Notes: generated from the letters alone by a model not told the origin. Shown: positions 22,969 to 34,379, numbered from the stretch's first letter. The stretch: 64,000 nucleotides of DNA from Capitulum mitella (GCA_030062745.1 CP099839.1:32904904-32968903); one strand, 5' to 3'. Numbers and translations are program-made.

Positions 22969-25900
22969 TAGGTACGAGCCCTCCACGGACTAGATGGCGC
23001 TAGCTTTGCGCGCGCTGCGGCCGGGCGAGTCTGAACTCAGGTCATGGCCTGAACTGTGCCAGCGTCTGGTATTTCGTGCTTTATTTATTGGGAGATGGAA
23101 AATAGATTAACCTGGTTTGCGCCTTGAACTGAAATTGCAAGGCACGAATCTTGCTAAAGTTGTTTTGCCCAAGAATGTAACTAAACGGTCACTGGAATGG
23201 CGGTCATCCTTTCTTTCCACGCAGTGAGAAGCCCATACGTCAAGCAGACGTGAAATAGCTGTACACCAAGCATACAATGCAGTTATCAGCGTGCTGTCTC
23301 AGCCCCATAGCACAAGTGATTGCAGCCTGCGCTTTTGGCGCTCGCGAAACGCCCTCTTATTTAGAGCCATGCCCTGTATCATGGGGTAGACACACAGGTT
23401 ACGAAGTGGCCGAAAAGCCCCTTGAGTTCGCTGCACGGCGTGGGCTTGATATGGAAAATGTGTCTGCGGGTGTTCGAAATGGGACGCACCAAGTGGTAGG
23501 CCGGCGAGGGGGATGGGGGAGGGAAGAGAACATAGAACAACATAGAACATAGGGGAACTTTTGCTGGTCTCGGGCCGTCTGCCGTGCCAGGACCTTCTGT
23601 TGGTTTCAGGCTCCTTTTACAGTTTTACGTGTCCCGCAGGACGTCTCAGGCGCTCCTTTGGCAGTTTCAGGGGTACCTCGAACAGTTTCAGGGACCCATC
23701 TGGCAGTTTCAGGGACACTTAAGCCATCTCGGGTTTCCTCCTGTCGTCCTTGGGACGTTTTTGCCATCTAAGGAGCCCCCAGGCACTAAAAAGGGTCCTC
23801 TGTAAGTCTCTCTCTGCCGTGACAGAGGCGCCTCTGGCAATCCTTTAGGTTCCTGTGGCCGTTTCAGGAGCAGTCTGGACGTCTCAAGGTCTGGTAGTTT
23901 CAGGGAGCCCTCTGGTCGTCTCAGGGGCCGCTGTTGCTAGAGACTTCTAGTTAGCAGTCTCAAAGGTCCTCTCTGGCAGTCTCAGTGGACCCGGTGTGGT
24001 CCTGGGTACCCCTCTTATCGTCTCTGGGAAACATTTTTGCCATCTCAGGGACCTTCTGGCAGTTACAAAAGACCTTTTGGCAATTTCAGGGCTTCTGGGC
24101 AGTGTCATAGGCCCTCTGACCGCCTTCGGTGGTCCCCATGGCTGTATCAGGGGTCTTCCTCTGTTACATGAGGTATATCAGGCAGTCTTTTAGGGCCCTT
24201 CTAGCCTAACAAGAGGCTTTTGTTGGCGCTTCAGGGGCCTCACTGACAATTTCGGGGGACCTTGCCCGCGTCACGAGCCCGCTTATTACACTCGGGGACC
24301 CTCTAGCCGCCCAGCGCCCCCATAAAACCCAAATATTGTCTCAGAGGATTTTTGTCTGTCTTTACCTTGCAGGGGCCCTGTGATCTTTTTGGCGGTCTCG
24401 GGTGTCATCTGCGGTGTACGGGCGCATCTTGCCGTCTCAAAAAACCACCTGACCTTCCCGGGGCCCCTGACAGCATCAAGAACCCCCAAGGTCTCAAAAA
24501 GGCCAGTGTAGTCCATTTGTGGTTCCTCTCGAGGTTGAGGTCACCGACGAATCCCCGTTCAGGGAGACCCCTCTGGCTGGCCAAGGTCTGCCTTAGGCCG
24601 TGCTAGGCATCCTCTAAAGTTCTTGCCGTCTCAGGGACCTCTTGACACTTTTAGCGGTCTTATGGGCCCTTTGCCGAGCTGTGACCCCTCTTACAGTCTC
24701 AAGGACCCTTTGCCGTGTTGGAGTCCCTTGGGCCCCAAGGGCCCTTCTTTCCATCTTAGAGGCCATCTTGCCATCTTTTGTCAAGCTCTCATTAACCCCC
24801 CCGGAGGCCCTCTGACTACATCAAGAACCTTCAGCTTTCCATTCACAGAGGCCCCCTGGGGACTCAGTCCTCATCTTGGCCGTCTCAGGGCTCTATGAGC
24901 CATCTGGCGGTCTCAGGGATACTGCCGTGTTGGGGCCTTGTTGCGGTCTCAGGGGCCCTTTGGGAACCTCAGGGGCCCTCTCAGCGTTTCAGAGGTCATC
25001 TAATCCTCCGGGAGGCCTTCCTGACTGCATCAAGAGCCCGCAGGTTCTTATAGACCCCGTGAAGCTCATGCGGGGCACCTTCGGGGCTCCTTTTAAGTCT
25101 GACAGGGCCCCTTCTCAGGCCTCAGGGAGAGGGGCGACGGCCCCAATTGCTCCCCATTTGGATCCGCTCCTGGCCCTCGTAATCAGCGGGATCCCATGTG
25201 GTTAAAATTACTGTCGGTTTGTAAAGGGACCCCGCTGAAGAGTAAAGGGGGCCCATGCTCGCCTGTAAAGGCGATCCCGCCGACCTGACGGGTGCCTCTT
25301 ATAGGTCGGCAGGGCCATCTTTACAGGCAGGCAGGGGCCCCTGAATGATCGTTTAGGGGCCCTTGTTGGCCAGGGGGTCACTGCCTGTCTGTAGAGGGCA
25401 CCGTATCCGCCTGTAAAGGGCCCCTGTCGACCTCTGGAGGCAGGGGCAGGGGCTTTCTTCCAGACCGAAAGGAAGGTCCCTTCAGAGGCTGACAGGGGCC
25501 CTTTATGGGCCGACAGGGGGCCCCTCCCCAGACGAGCAGTGAACTCTCCTACAAGCTAGCAGGGCCCCTAAACGCTCATTCAAACCACGGGCCTCTCTTC
25601 ATAGCACACAAAGCCTTCTTGTTTATTCGGAGTACGTTTTCTTTAGCTTCGTAAGCCTTCTTTAAGGCTTAAAATATTCTTATTTTGCTTTAATTGTCTG
25701 TTTCGGACAGTGTAAGACGCCCTGTGGACGCCTCACGCTAGCCAAAGCACTGCGTCTTTCGGCACCAAGGGACCCACTCGGCCGCCAGGGGGCCCCGCTT
25801 GGCCTCCAGGGGGGAGACATGGCTCCTTTGGCCCTCCCTTGACTACGCCACCGAAAACAAACCATAGTTGTCATTCCAGTGGTCGTTTAGCTAGACTGTT

Positions 25901-26102
25901 GGACGATACAACTTTGGCAAGACTCTTCTCTTGTAATTTCAATTGTAGTCGCCGACCAGGTTTAACTATTTTTCCATCTCCCGATATATAAAGCGCGAAA
26001 TGCCAGACGCTGGCACAGCATCGGCCATGACCATGGGCTCGCCCGGCCGCAGCGCGCGCAAAGCTAGCGCCATCTAGTCCGTGGAGGGCCCGTGCCCACC
26101 TA
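22969..26102. mobile_element. 3.1-kb element with about 240-bp inverted ends
   Basis: The left arm begins TAGGTACGAGCCCTCCACGG at 22969. It continues through CTAGATGGCGCTAGC, GCGCGCGCTGCGGCCGGGCG and ACTGGAATGGC near 23200. The right arm (about 25865-26102) is its inverse, ending CGTGCCCACCTA. The arms match over about 240 bp with scattered changes. The right terminus, read inward, is TAGGTGGGCA, the same ten bases as the hAT-like ends at 1621 and 5296. The space between the arms is mostly a GGGCCC-rich tandem array. No transposase is seen and no target duplication is clear. It lies in an intron of the putative PEAK-like gene. Confidence 0.6.
23580..25565. repeat. degenerate GGGCCC-rich minisatellite
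   Basis: From 23620 to about 25030 a unit near 20-21 bp recurs (TTTCAGGGACCCATCTGGCAG and variants such as CTCAGGGGCCCTCT). From 25200 to 25560 a second unit alternates CTGTAAAGGGGCCC with its inverse. The period near a multiple of three keeps several frames open, but these frames are low-complexity and show no protein feature. Confidence 0.65.
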
Positions 26103-26527
26103 CTTCTAAGTAATACTGCATGATTTTCTACTAAATATGATACCGCGGTGCGGTTCACGTGGAAAAGAAGGCAAAGAATTGACTTTTAAACATCACTATC
26201 ATTTAGTTGTCACTAAAATATGATGTGGCGTCCAGAATCTCAAGCATGTGAATTTTGCGGGATTCGAAAAATATCCTGAGGGCAGGCGGACAAATTTTCT
26301 CAGAAACTGGGCTTAACATATTTTATTTGAATTCAGCATGTCACAGTGTATCAGACTAGACTACGTCCCCATGCATTTCCAGAAAAAAAAGTTGAAAAAG
26401 GGGCCACGTGTGTGCGTGCTTGATGCCGAGATGTGCGTGTGTGTTTTGCGCTGACTGCCGAAGCTGCGTCCTGAATGGCTCCGTTATCGCCTGGCGTGTG
26501 AGCTCTGATCGGACATCCGTGCACCAG

Positions 26528-26743
26528 GCGGTGGACGCTCCAGCGCCGCCGACCGGGCACGAGTTGTCCCACCACCTGCCGTCTCGCATCAGCGGGCGGA
26601 AAGCGGCCAGCGTCGTGCCAGCCAGCCTGGAAGAGAACTATGAGGCCGTGACGTCCGGCAGCCTGGAGGCGCTGCAGCAGGTGTGGAAACAGAAGAGGCA
26701 GCTGTCGGCTTTAGTGACTGGGGCCGACGGCCTGGAGACGACG
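26528..26743 (+). CDS. PEAK-like gene, exon before the pseudokinase domain
   Basis: An open, GC-rich stretch encodes AVDAPAPPTGHE, a basic SGRKAAS and then an amphipathic helix, ENYEAVTSGSLEALQQVWKQ, followed by KRQLSALVTGADGLETT. PEAK proteins have a helix directly before the kinase fold that packs against the C-terminal helices in the SHED module; this segment fits that place. The proposed acceptor (CCGTGCACCAG) has a poor pyrimidine tract. The donor is either ACG|GTCTGG at 26743 or CAG|GTGTGG at 26680. All three borders are phase 0 and fit the exon at 29187. The Tc1-type element at 26932 lies in the following intron. The interior is firm; the borders are uncertain. Confidence 0.5.
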
Positions 26744-26880
26744 GTCTGGATATTTTCAAGTTCGCGAAAGCTTCTACATGAAACGTATTGGACAGACCTG
26801 TGGGAACCTTTGTATATACCAGCTTTAGTGTCTTGTCTTGGGGAAGAGCACGAGCTTTTCTGCTGTCAGGAACTGTGAAC

Positions 26881-26931
26881 TATATATATATATATATATA
26901 TATATGTTCATATATATATATATATATATAT
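26881..26931. repeat. (TA)n microsatellite, left flank of Tc1 element
   Basis: Two TA runs around TGTTCA. Together with 28325-28370 it is one microsatellite split by the Tc1 insertion. Confidence 0.9.
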
Positions 26932-28321
26932 ACACCCTTGTGCATATTAATTGACTCAGTACAGTTTTTCCATGTTTTTCGAAGATACTGTTTTGTTATA
27001 CAATCACACAATGATTTCCACTATCATAGTCATGTTTTTTTAACAATGTTTGTTCGTAGGCTTTTGTAAGAGCTTTTTCAAAGTGAGTTTGGAACCAGTG
27101 TGTACTGCGCATGCGCGAACTTTGGTTGGCTGATGCAATACACGTCATTGCGTCAGCGGCATTGATTCACTGAGCATTCATCGCACACACACAACAGCTC
27201 TAACACAATGGACATCACGCCTAGGAAGCGGACGAAGATTTTTACTTTATTCGAACATTCTGAGAAGTCACAGAGAGAGATCGCTAAGATAGTTGGTGTC
27301 AGTCAGCGCTCAGTCTCACGGATTATAAAACAAGGAGTTACTACTGGATCTCTGTCACTAAAACAAAAAGGGAATTGTGGAAGACAACGAAAAACGAGAG
27401 ATGATCTGTATTTGATACGTCAAAGCAAACTTGCACCACGAAAGACTAGTGATGATCTGCAAAAAGATCTAGCCGGATCTGGAGTTAGTGTGAGTTCGAG
27501 CACTGTTCGAAGGAGGCTTCTAGAGACCGGTCGGAGGGCTCACAGACCACTAAAAAACAACTTCTTACAGAGAAAATGAAGGCTAAACGTTTGTTATGGG
27601 CAAAAAAGTACCGGCACTGGACAAAGGAAGACTGGCGGAAGGTCATGTTTTCGGACGAAAGCCATTTTTTCGTTCAGGGACAGAGGAGTCAACATGTCCG
27701 ACGCTCTCCTGGTGAGAAAGTCCGTGTAGGTCACATCAACCAAACCGTGAAACACCCCGAAAAGAAAATGTTTTGGGGTTGTTTCAGTTTCCGTGGCGTG
27801 GGATCACTTCATCCTGTCGAAGGAATGATAAAATCTGCCCAATACATCGACGTGATACGGAGAAAGGCGATTCCAGACATGCAGAAGGCGTTTCCAGATG
27901 GTTCAGGGGTTTTTCAACAGGACCTGGTTCCTTGCCATACGTCGAAGATTGTGACCAATTTTTTCAAAACAAACAAGATAAATGTTTTGGACTGGCCGGG
28001 AAACTCGCCGGATTTAAATCCTATAGAAAATTTATGGTCTATCATAAAGACTCGTCTCCGCAAAAAGGATTGTACAACCAAAACCAAGCTGACACAAGCC
28101 ATAATTCAGGTCTGGTACCACGACGAACAGATAAAAGAAAACTGCGAAAACTTGATAGATTCCATGCCCAATCGGGTTTCACAAGTGATAGACAGTAAAG
28201 GTGGTCCTACTACGTATTAAAATGTGAAAAAATAAGAAGAAATTATGTGAATAAACGATTATTTTGACAAAAACCATAATTTTTATTGTTTTGAGTGTTT
28301 GAGTCAATTAATATGCACAAG

Positions 28322-28326
<5 letters not shown>
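26932..28326 (+). mobile_element. Tc1-type transposon, nearly intact
   Basis: A 25-base inverted repeat, ACCCTTGTGCATATTAATTG plus ACTCA, is exact at 26934-26958 and 28300-28324. TA follows on both sides, as expected for Tc1/mariner, and both flanks are (TA)n microsatellite. The unit of about 1.39 kb carries one transposase gene with one frameshift. Low divergence of the terminal repeats and an otherwise open frame point to a recent insertion, which is an inference. It sits in the intron between the putative PEAK-like exons at 26743 and 29187. Confidence 0.9.
27208..28220 (+). pseudogene. Tc1-family transposase, one frameshift
   Basis: The first frame (27208-27579) has two helix-turn-helix DNA-binding segments: KSQREIAKIVGVSQRSVSRI at the start and GVSVSSSTVRRRLLETGRRA further on. 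The second frame (27576-28220) has the DDE nuclease: D in MFSDESHF, D in FQQDLVPCH and E in SPDLNPIENLW. There are 34 residues between the last two, so it is DD34E. The usual Asn after QQD is Leu. The frames are offset by one base at an A-run near 27552-27557. The ATG of the second frame is an internal Met, not a start. Family members are near 340 residues, close to the sum here. As it stands the gene cannot make full-length protein. Confidence 0.9.

Positions 28327-28370
<44 letters not shown>
28325..28370. repeat. (TA)n microsatellite, right flank of Tc1 element
   Basis: About 23 TA units directly after the right terminal repeat of the Tc1 element. Confidence 0.9.
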
Positions 28371-28373
<3 letters not shown>

Positions 28374-29186
28374 AAAAATACTTAGAGCCGTCAAGGACAG
28401 TTGTAAAGTGCTGTATATAGCGACGTCAGAATAGCTGGGTGCCGGAGAACGCATGTGCGTTTTTATTTCATCTATACAATACCTATGCATGCTTTAATTC
28501 CGAACACATCCTCTTCTCCGTCTTAATAATCGTTCAGTTATTATACACCCCCCCACCCTGCACCTATCGACCGTTGATCATGTTTCTGACCATTATCATA
28601 GTAATCGTGTTACCAGCTGCCATGATACACGATTTATTTGGACATCATCATACTACGTTTATCGGTCTTCATATCCTCCACATGCCTTAAGGGTCATCGT
28701 ACAGTCTTACCCGTTGTACCCCAGCCTGCCGGTGCTACCTACCACCATTCTACCCAGCCAACGTGCCTGTCCGTGTTATCTTCCACCCTGTCATTCATTC
28801 TAGCCACGCTTATCCGTGCTACTCATCTCCATACCACGGTGCAGCCAAACCTTCCAAAGCTACCCACCATCCGCAACCCGCTGTATCCCAGCACGGCATG
28901 CTCCTACATTCTCCACTGTTCTATATGCTCCATGTATCCCCTACAAGTCCAACTGCAGCTTACTTGAGCCACCCATTCCACCCCAGCCGAGTTTGCTGTA
29001 CACAGCCCTGCGACCTGTTCCATCCCAGACTGTCAACGCCATTGGTTTTGCCCCAGCTGGCCCTGCTAACCTTAAGCTGACGGTATTGCCCCCCCCCCCC
29101 CCATCTTCCCGTGCTATGTTCGCCAGTTTGCCGGCCGCTGGGGCGGGGGCGTCGATCGGTGGGCTGTTGCACGTTTCTGTCGACAG

Positions 29187-29466
29187 ATGGTTCGCCTGCG
29201 CCCGGTGCCGGACGCGCTCAGGGCCGTGCAGACGGCACCGCTGGCGCTGTGCCATTTCCAGGTGGCGGCTCACTCGCGGCTGGTGGTCGGCCCGCACGTG
29301 TTTGTGTCGGCGCGGCACGGCCAGGTGCCGGTGGTGTTGGCCGTGACGCGAGGCGTGGACGCGCCGCCGCCGCTCTCTGTGCCGCCGGTGGCCCAGTTCT
29401 CTGACGTGGTGCCGGCTCGCCTGGTGCCAGACGATGGCGCCGGGCCGCACCAGTCAGAGGTCATAG
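29187..29466 (+). CDS. PEAK-like pseudokinase, N-lobe exon
   Basis: The acceptor is TTTCTGTCGACAG and the donor is ATAG|GTCAGT. The exon is phase 0 in and phase 1 out, and the exit phase matches the exon at 30590 exactly. An alternative donor 7 bp earlier gives the wrong phase. The protein starts MVRLRPVPDALRAVQTAPLA and continues with beta-strand-like sequence: CHFQVAAHSRLVVG, then HVFVSARHGQVPVVLAVTRG. This resembles the N-lobe of a kinase but lacks a glycine-rich loop. The VAIK-type lysine position reads VVLAVT, without Lys. A proline-rich loop (VDAPPPLSVPP) and VVPARLVPDDGAGPH follow. I read this as the N-lobe of the pseudokinase completed in the next exon. It could be another degraded kinase family. 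Confidence 0.7.
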
Positions 29467-30589
29467 GTCAGTGTCAGGTCATAGTCATAGGCTCCGGGTC
29501 AGGCGGCTCCTGCCCGACTGGTAACGGCTCCTGCTGCCGCTTGTGGTCGGACTTCATGCGGGATACATGTGCAATGCGCAGCAGATCGCGTCCTGCTTGT
29601 GTGCTGATCATGGTTGAGGCTGGTGGTGATCTTAGCGTTGTGTCTCAGCATTTTATTAGCAGTTAGCCGTCTTGGCACGCGGACTCTGCGTTTGGCTTTG
29701 CACATGTCTTCACTTGTTTCGATGTTTTGAGTCGACTGAATGTCATGGAACACCTGACGAGTCACCTCGGCTATTTCGCCCGCAGGTCACTTGGCAACTG
29801 ACCTGTAGAGGGGGACACTGGCTACCGCGTGACCGTGTCGTTCATTTAACACGTTTCGTCACCAAATTATGTCGTTAGCCTGGAATTGCGCGGTCACTTG
29901 TAGGGATCTGTTCAACAAGAATGGCTTAGCGCGGACTCTGGTCTCAAAGCACCCCAGCAAACCATTATGACCAACTTCACGAATAAAAAAAACTGTCCTT
30001 GATATATCGCTAATCGCTGTCGTTATGCTGGTAAGCTCAATACCAGGAAATTTGGTTTTCGTTTCATGAGATTATGGATCAAACAACGTATTTCAAAAAA
30101 ATCTATGAATTCTGGAAATGTTTCACTTGTCCATTAATGGCCCATTAGGCGAGCTGGTTGTTTATCTATTTACTTATTTTTGTGAATTTGTTTTAAGTCT
30201 CAAGTGTTGTGCTTCATACAACTCAGATTCATTTCAACCACTGTTTAATTTCGGTTTAGATCCTTCATATGCGGTGAGAGTATTCTTTTCATTGCGTTAT
30301 ACGGAAGAGGAGCAGCTCATGGTGCTTTCATTTTCATGTCGCAACCCGCTGTACAAATGATGAGAAGATTCATATAAATTTACTGTCTCTGGAAAAAAAA
30401 TCGCAGAATTGTTGGTCACGGCCACCAAAAACGCAGCCTCAGAACAAGTCCAGTGTCTAAAGAAATCGAACGCATCTCCTTGGTTTGTGTCAAACCCTGC
30501 TGATGTTATGTGCCCCCATCGCCCATTGTGCACATGCTGCCGGCCGTTCGAAGTTTGTGATCCGGCTGACGTCATCTGCGCTCCGACAG

Positions 30590-31236
30590 GCACCGTGCAC
30601 GTCCTGCCGGCCGCCCGAGTAGTGACGTTGGCCTCGCTCATAGCCAACCAGCCGGCGGTGACGTCCGTGCACGAGGAGAAGGCGGTCTATCTCCTGCTGC
30701 TGCAGGCCGTACACCAGCTGCTGGAACTGGAGGCGCGCGGCCAGACGGCCATCGACCAGTCGCTGGAGCAGTTGGTGGCGCTGGCCGCCGATGGTGAGCC
30801 GCCGAGCCAGCTGGCGGCCGTGGTGTCGGACTGCCGGCCGTCGCGGCCGCTCTCCGTGTGTCTGGCGGCGCTGGCCGCCATGCTCCGGCTGCTGGGCGTG
30901 ATGGACGCGGCGGAACGGGCGCGCGACGGCCGCGCCGTCAGCAGCGTACCAGACTTGCCGTCGGACACGGCATTCGAACTGCTGGCCAGCCTGCTGCAGC
31001 GCGACGACACGCGCTCGCTGCGCCGCGCCGGCGCCGTGCTCGAGTGCCTGCTGTGGGCACCGTCGGCACTGGCGCCAGCCGAGGCCGAGCGCTGGCTGCA
31101 CCGCGAGCGGGCCGCCCTGCTCGGCAGCGCTGCGCCAGCGCAGCCATCGACTGTGGCAGAACGGTTGCGGCTCAGGTTCCTTGTGCACACCGACATCGAA
31201 ACCGTGCGCGACGCCTGCGAGCTCATTAGCATCTGA
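30590..31236 (+). CDS. PEAK/Pragmin-like pseudokinase, terminal exon
   Basis: The acceptor is CTCCGACAG. The first two bases complete a codon from the exon ending at 29466, and 214 more codons lead to TGA. The fold reads as the C-lobe of a kinase. An alpha-E helix (KAVYLLLLQAVHQLLELEA) is followed by GQTAIDQSLEQLVAL in the catalytic-loop position. There HRD has become AID and the loop Asn has become Gln. Then comes VVSDCRP where DFG would be. The end carries helices with LECLLWAP (about residue 150) and ERWLHRERAALL. PEAK1, PRAG1 and PEAK3 end with a C-L-L-W-G-P helix and further helices that form their split helical dimerisation (SHED) module. They are scaffolds and have little or no catalytic activity. 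Composition is very GC-rich. Minus-strand open frames of 254 and 221 codons here are shadows. Coding is near certain; the family call is likely. Confidence 0.75.
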
Positions 31237-32589
31237 CGCGTCGAACATAGCCATCTTCCCATCTTTCTGGATACGGCCAAGGTCTTTAAGATGGGTTTTC
31301 CTTGGGAACAGGACGAACAGGTGGCCAAGTGTTCGTTGTTTACTGTCAGCAAGCTATGTCATATCTAGCGGCGCAGATGTCTTCCTAACGACTGCCTCCG
31401 ATCATCTTGCAGCTGACCAATTTTAGCTCGGACATTGTGATATTGTTTGTCTGCGTGGAAGTGAAATATGCTGCTGAGTTACGAATTATGCTATCGTTTG
31501 CAACGTTTTTAGCTTTCACGTCCGATCTGACGATTGGGCCATTTATCTGGTTCCGCTTTTTGTGGACATGCACTTTTAACTGTATCCTCTGCTGGCAGTC
31601 AGAAATATACATTACTGACAAGGCGTGGAAAGGACATTTACAACCGAATCGCGAAAATGCGTAGGTGTGAACCGAGGATCGATCGACGGACATTTCCATG
31701 GCCACGATTTTCAAATTGTCTTGGCGCCTAAGGTCAGTAAGAGATTTCCTACGTGCCGTCACTGCGGTAAAAGGACGAAGTAAATTAGTAAAAGAAAGCT
31801 TGATTATCATTACCGGACCTCCACGACCTAGTCACCAGTTGTGTCTTCGAAAACAAATCCGGCACGCTGATCGCAGAAATACCATGAAAAGTCATGGTTT
31901 AATGTCATCGTGAATAAAAAGAAACTTTTCGAAATAGCATATGCATCTATATGCGCTGTACATGTGTATCCGGCAAATCTCACTGCATCACCATCGCGGG
32001 TTACCAACATTTGACCAGGAGGTTATTGTTCCCTGTTGCTGTCGAAGGTTACTGGCCTACAAACTTTTTCTTCATGTGAGCAGTAAAACATGGTGGTGGT
32101 GGCCCCCCTCCCCCTTGGGGGACTGTGATGGGCTGGACACCCACCTTTCGGCTTCCTGGAGGCTGTTCCCGTTGCCTAGTTCGTGGACTGCCGCTGCCCC
32201 TAATTTCTTATTCTGTCTATTCGTTTTCGTCTTGCTGAAACATTCGTGTACGAAGCCAAGCTAGTATCCACAGGTCAGGAAACCGTCGACGAAACCAGGG
32301 CAGTCAGGGGCATCATTTTGTATTCTTTTGAGGGGCTTGAGTCTCTCCAGTGTTGGTTTCGTCCCCCATACTGTTGAAGTGGGCCCCACGACCATGGCTG
32401 GAAATTCCCGAAAATTTTGGGGGATATAATATTTCAGACCGTTTCATTCTCGTCACTGTCATAAGCCTAATGCCAAAATCCATGAATGCTGGGAAGGGGG
32501 GGTCGGACCTTCTTTTCCTCCGGGGTCCTCAGCCATGCCCACGACGTTGTGCTGGGTCCCATTGTTGAAATCAGCCTTTCGCAAATTTC
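31237..32589. other. 3' flank of PEAK-like gene
   Basis: Probable 3' untranslated region up to about 31940, then unremarkable DNA with a TGG-run (32091-32101). No second gene seen. Confidence 0.45.
31913..31918 (+). promoter_or_regulatory. possible polyadenylation signal of the PEAK-like gene
   Basis: AATAAA, 677 bp after the stop codon at 31236. It is the first clear hexamer I noticed downstream on this strand. No GT-rich element was judged, so the assignment is only positional. Confidence 0.3.
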
Positions 32590-33460
32590 CTTGTCCGTTT
32601 CAAAAGTCCTCAAAGTTTGAGGGCCCTGCAAAACACCAAAGGTCCTCTTAAAAGATTGGGGCCCCAAAGGAAAGACCCTCCCTGAGGTTTCAGGGGGCCT
32701 CTTGAAGCATTCTCAGGGGCCCCTCAAATAGGCAGGAGAGGATTTTTTTAACCCGACCAGAAAATGTTTTGGGAATGTTCTGAAAGTATCAGGGGCCCTT
32801 TCAAGAAACGTAAGACCCCACAAGAAAAACCCAACGGACACTTTAGATTAGCTGAAAGAGGTAGGCCTCGACGAATCTATTTAGAGCACCCTTAAGTTTT
32901 TCTGGGGGGAGGGAGAGAAATGCTTAAGCTGTTAAACAGGCCCTTGTCTTTCAGGGGCCCCTTAAACATTCAGAAGATATTTTTTTTGTCGGACCAGGAA
33001 ATGTATAAGGGACCCTGCGAAAATATTACGGACCCTCTCAAGGATAAGGCCCCACGAAGAAGGAAGTTTCAGATGAAACCAAGGCCCCCCCCTGAGGAAG
33101 GAGGGGATAATCCTTGAATTCGTACGGAAGGTCCACTAGAGTTTTTTTGTGGGTACCTCACGCTTTTGAGATTTAATGTTTTTTTTCATTTTTTCATTTC
33201 CTTTTCATTTCATTCATTTCACGCCATTTCACGCCATTTCCGACATGGGGTGGGTGTTAAGTGTTCCGGAGTGGGTGTTAAACTGTGCGACGAGGTGATT
33301 GAGGAGCCTCTGAAATTACCAGGGTCCTCAAAAACTTGCGGGCTCCACATTAAAAAAAACACTAATAGGGCCTCTAGATACATCTAAAGAGGGGCAATGA
33401 GGTATGACGCCTGAGGCCCCGCGAGGTTTGCAGGGTCTTCTTTGAATTAATTTAGGGCCC
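32590..33460. repeat. second GGGCCC-rich degenerate array
   Basis: Units such as AGGGGCCCCTCAAA, AGGGGCCCTTTC and GGGCCCATTAGAG recur irregularly with T-rich spacers, as in 23580-25565 but more decayed. It lies 1.3 kb after the PEAK-like stop. A CATTT-rich patch (33180-33240) is embedded in it. No inverted flanking arms were seen here. Confidence 0.5.
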
Positions 33461-34379
33461 ATTAGAGTTTTGTTGCAGGTGGGGGGGGGGGGAAATGTTA
33501 TTTCAGAACAATGCTGATGATGATTAGGTTTCATACAGCGCTTCGGCTACTGCGGCAATTTTGCGCCGGTCACATGGGCGATCTAATTAAGAAGTTTATG
33601 TACATGGTAGTAAGCGCCTGTTGGGGAAAATAAATGGCATCCAGTCATTTCAGCAGCACTATCTGGCTCCCGATGAAATGCTTTGCTGTTGTATAGACTG
33701 CCGTCTAGGACTGTGATTGATTCGCCCGAAATGAATCAATTTGCTGCCTGTTTCACTAAACTGCACAATTCATTCGGATTTCACCTCAAAGCGGTTAGAA
33801 AACCGGATCATGTCAATTCTGATTTAATGATGACTGAACTGAAAATAGCGAATCTGTGATTTTGTACTCATTGCGGTTTGGAAGTAAATCGCTTCTGTTT
33901 CCGATTCACTACGGAAGTATGGAATTATGAAATTCATTCAGAATCAAGCACAAGGCCTGCTGCCATCACACGTGCCATTTGGCAGACATTTCTTTGGAAA
34001 AAAGGCTCTCAGTAGGAAGCCTTTTCGTCGAAAAACGTTGTTTCGCCTCGTTTTCCCTTTTTAATCTTTATTACAAGGACTTCAAACCGCAAACCGCGGT
34101 TGAATGCAATTCATGACTGGTATTATTTACAACACAAGAATACGTTCGTTGCGAAGTAGCTCGCTTACGGCTGGTGAACTTAATTAAGGCTTTGAGCGAG
34201 TGTTCGAAGCAGGGTTTGAAGATAAACGTGGATATGGTCAAGTAGTAAGAGCAAGTGTGGGTCCAGACTATGCGCTAAGGGGAAAGGGTGTGGGGAGGGT
34301 CAGTCTTCATCTTTGTAACCTGGCCTACCCCCAGATGTTGATTTCTCTCCGTATTCCGAATGTTTGTGACCAATGGTGC

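Noticed and set aside
21805-22986. 393-codon open frame on the minus strand
   Set aside because: It runs through very GC-rich DNA, AT-rich DNA and two likely plus-strand exons. Its composition changes along its length and it has no domain. GC-rich DNA has few stops, so length alone means little.
23580-25205. Chain of plus-strand frames of 65-109 codons
   Set aside because: They follow a roughly 21-bp degenerate minisatellite, which keeps frames open without selection. The peptides are repetitive and have no domain.
30490-31352. Long minus-strand frames (254 and 221 codons)
   Set aside because: They are shadows of the GC-rich terminal exon of the PEAK-like gene: low-complexity Arg/Ser/Ala or Gln/Arg/His peptides with no domain.
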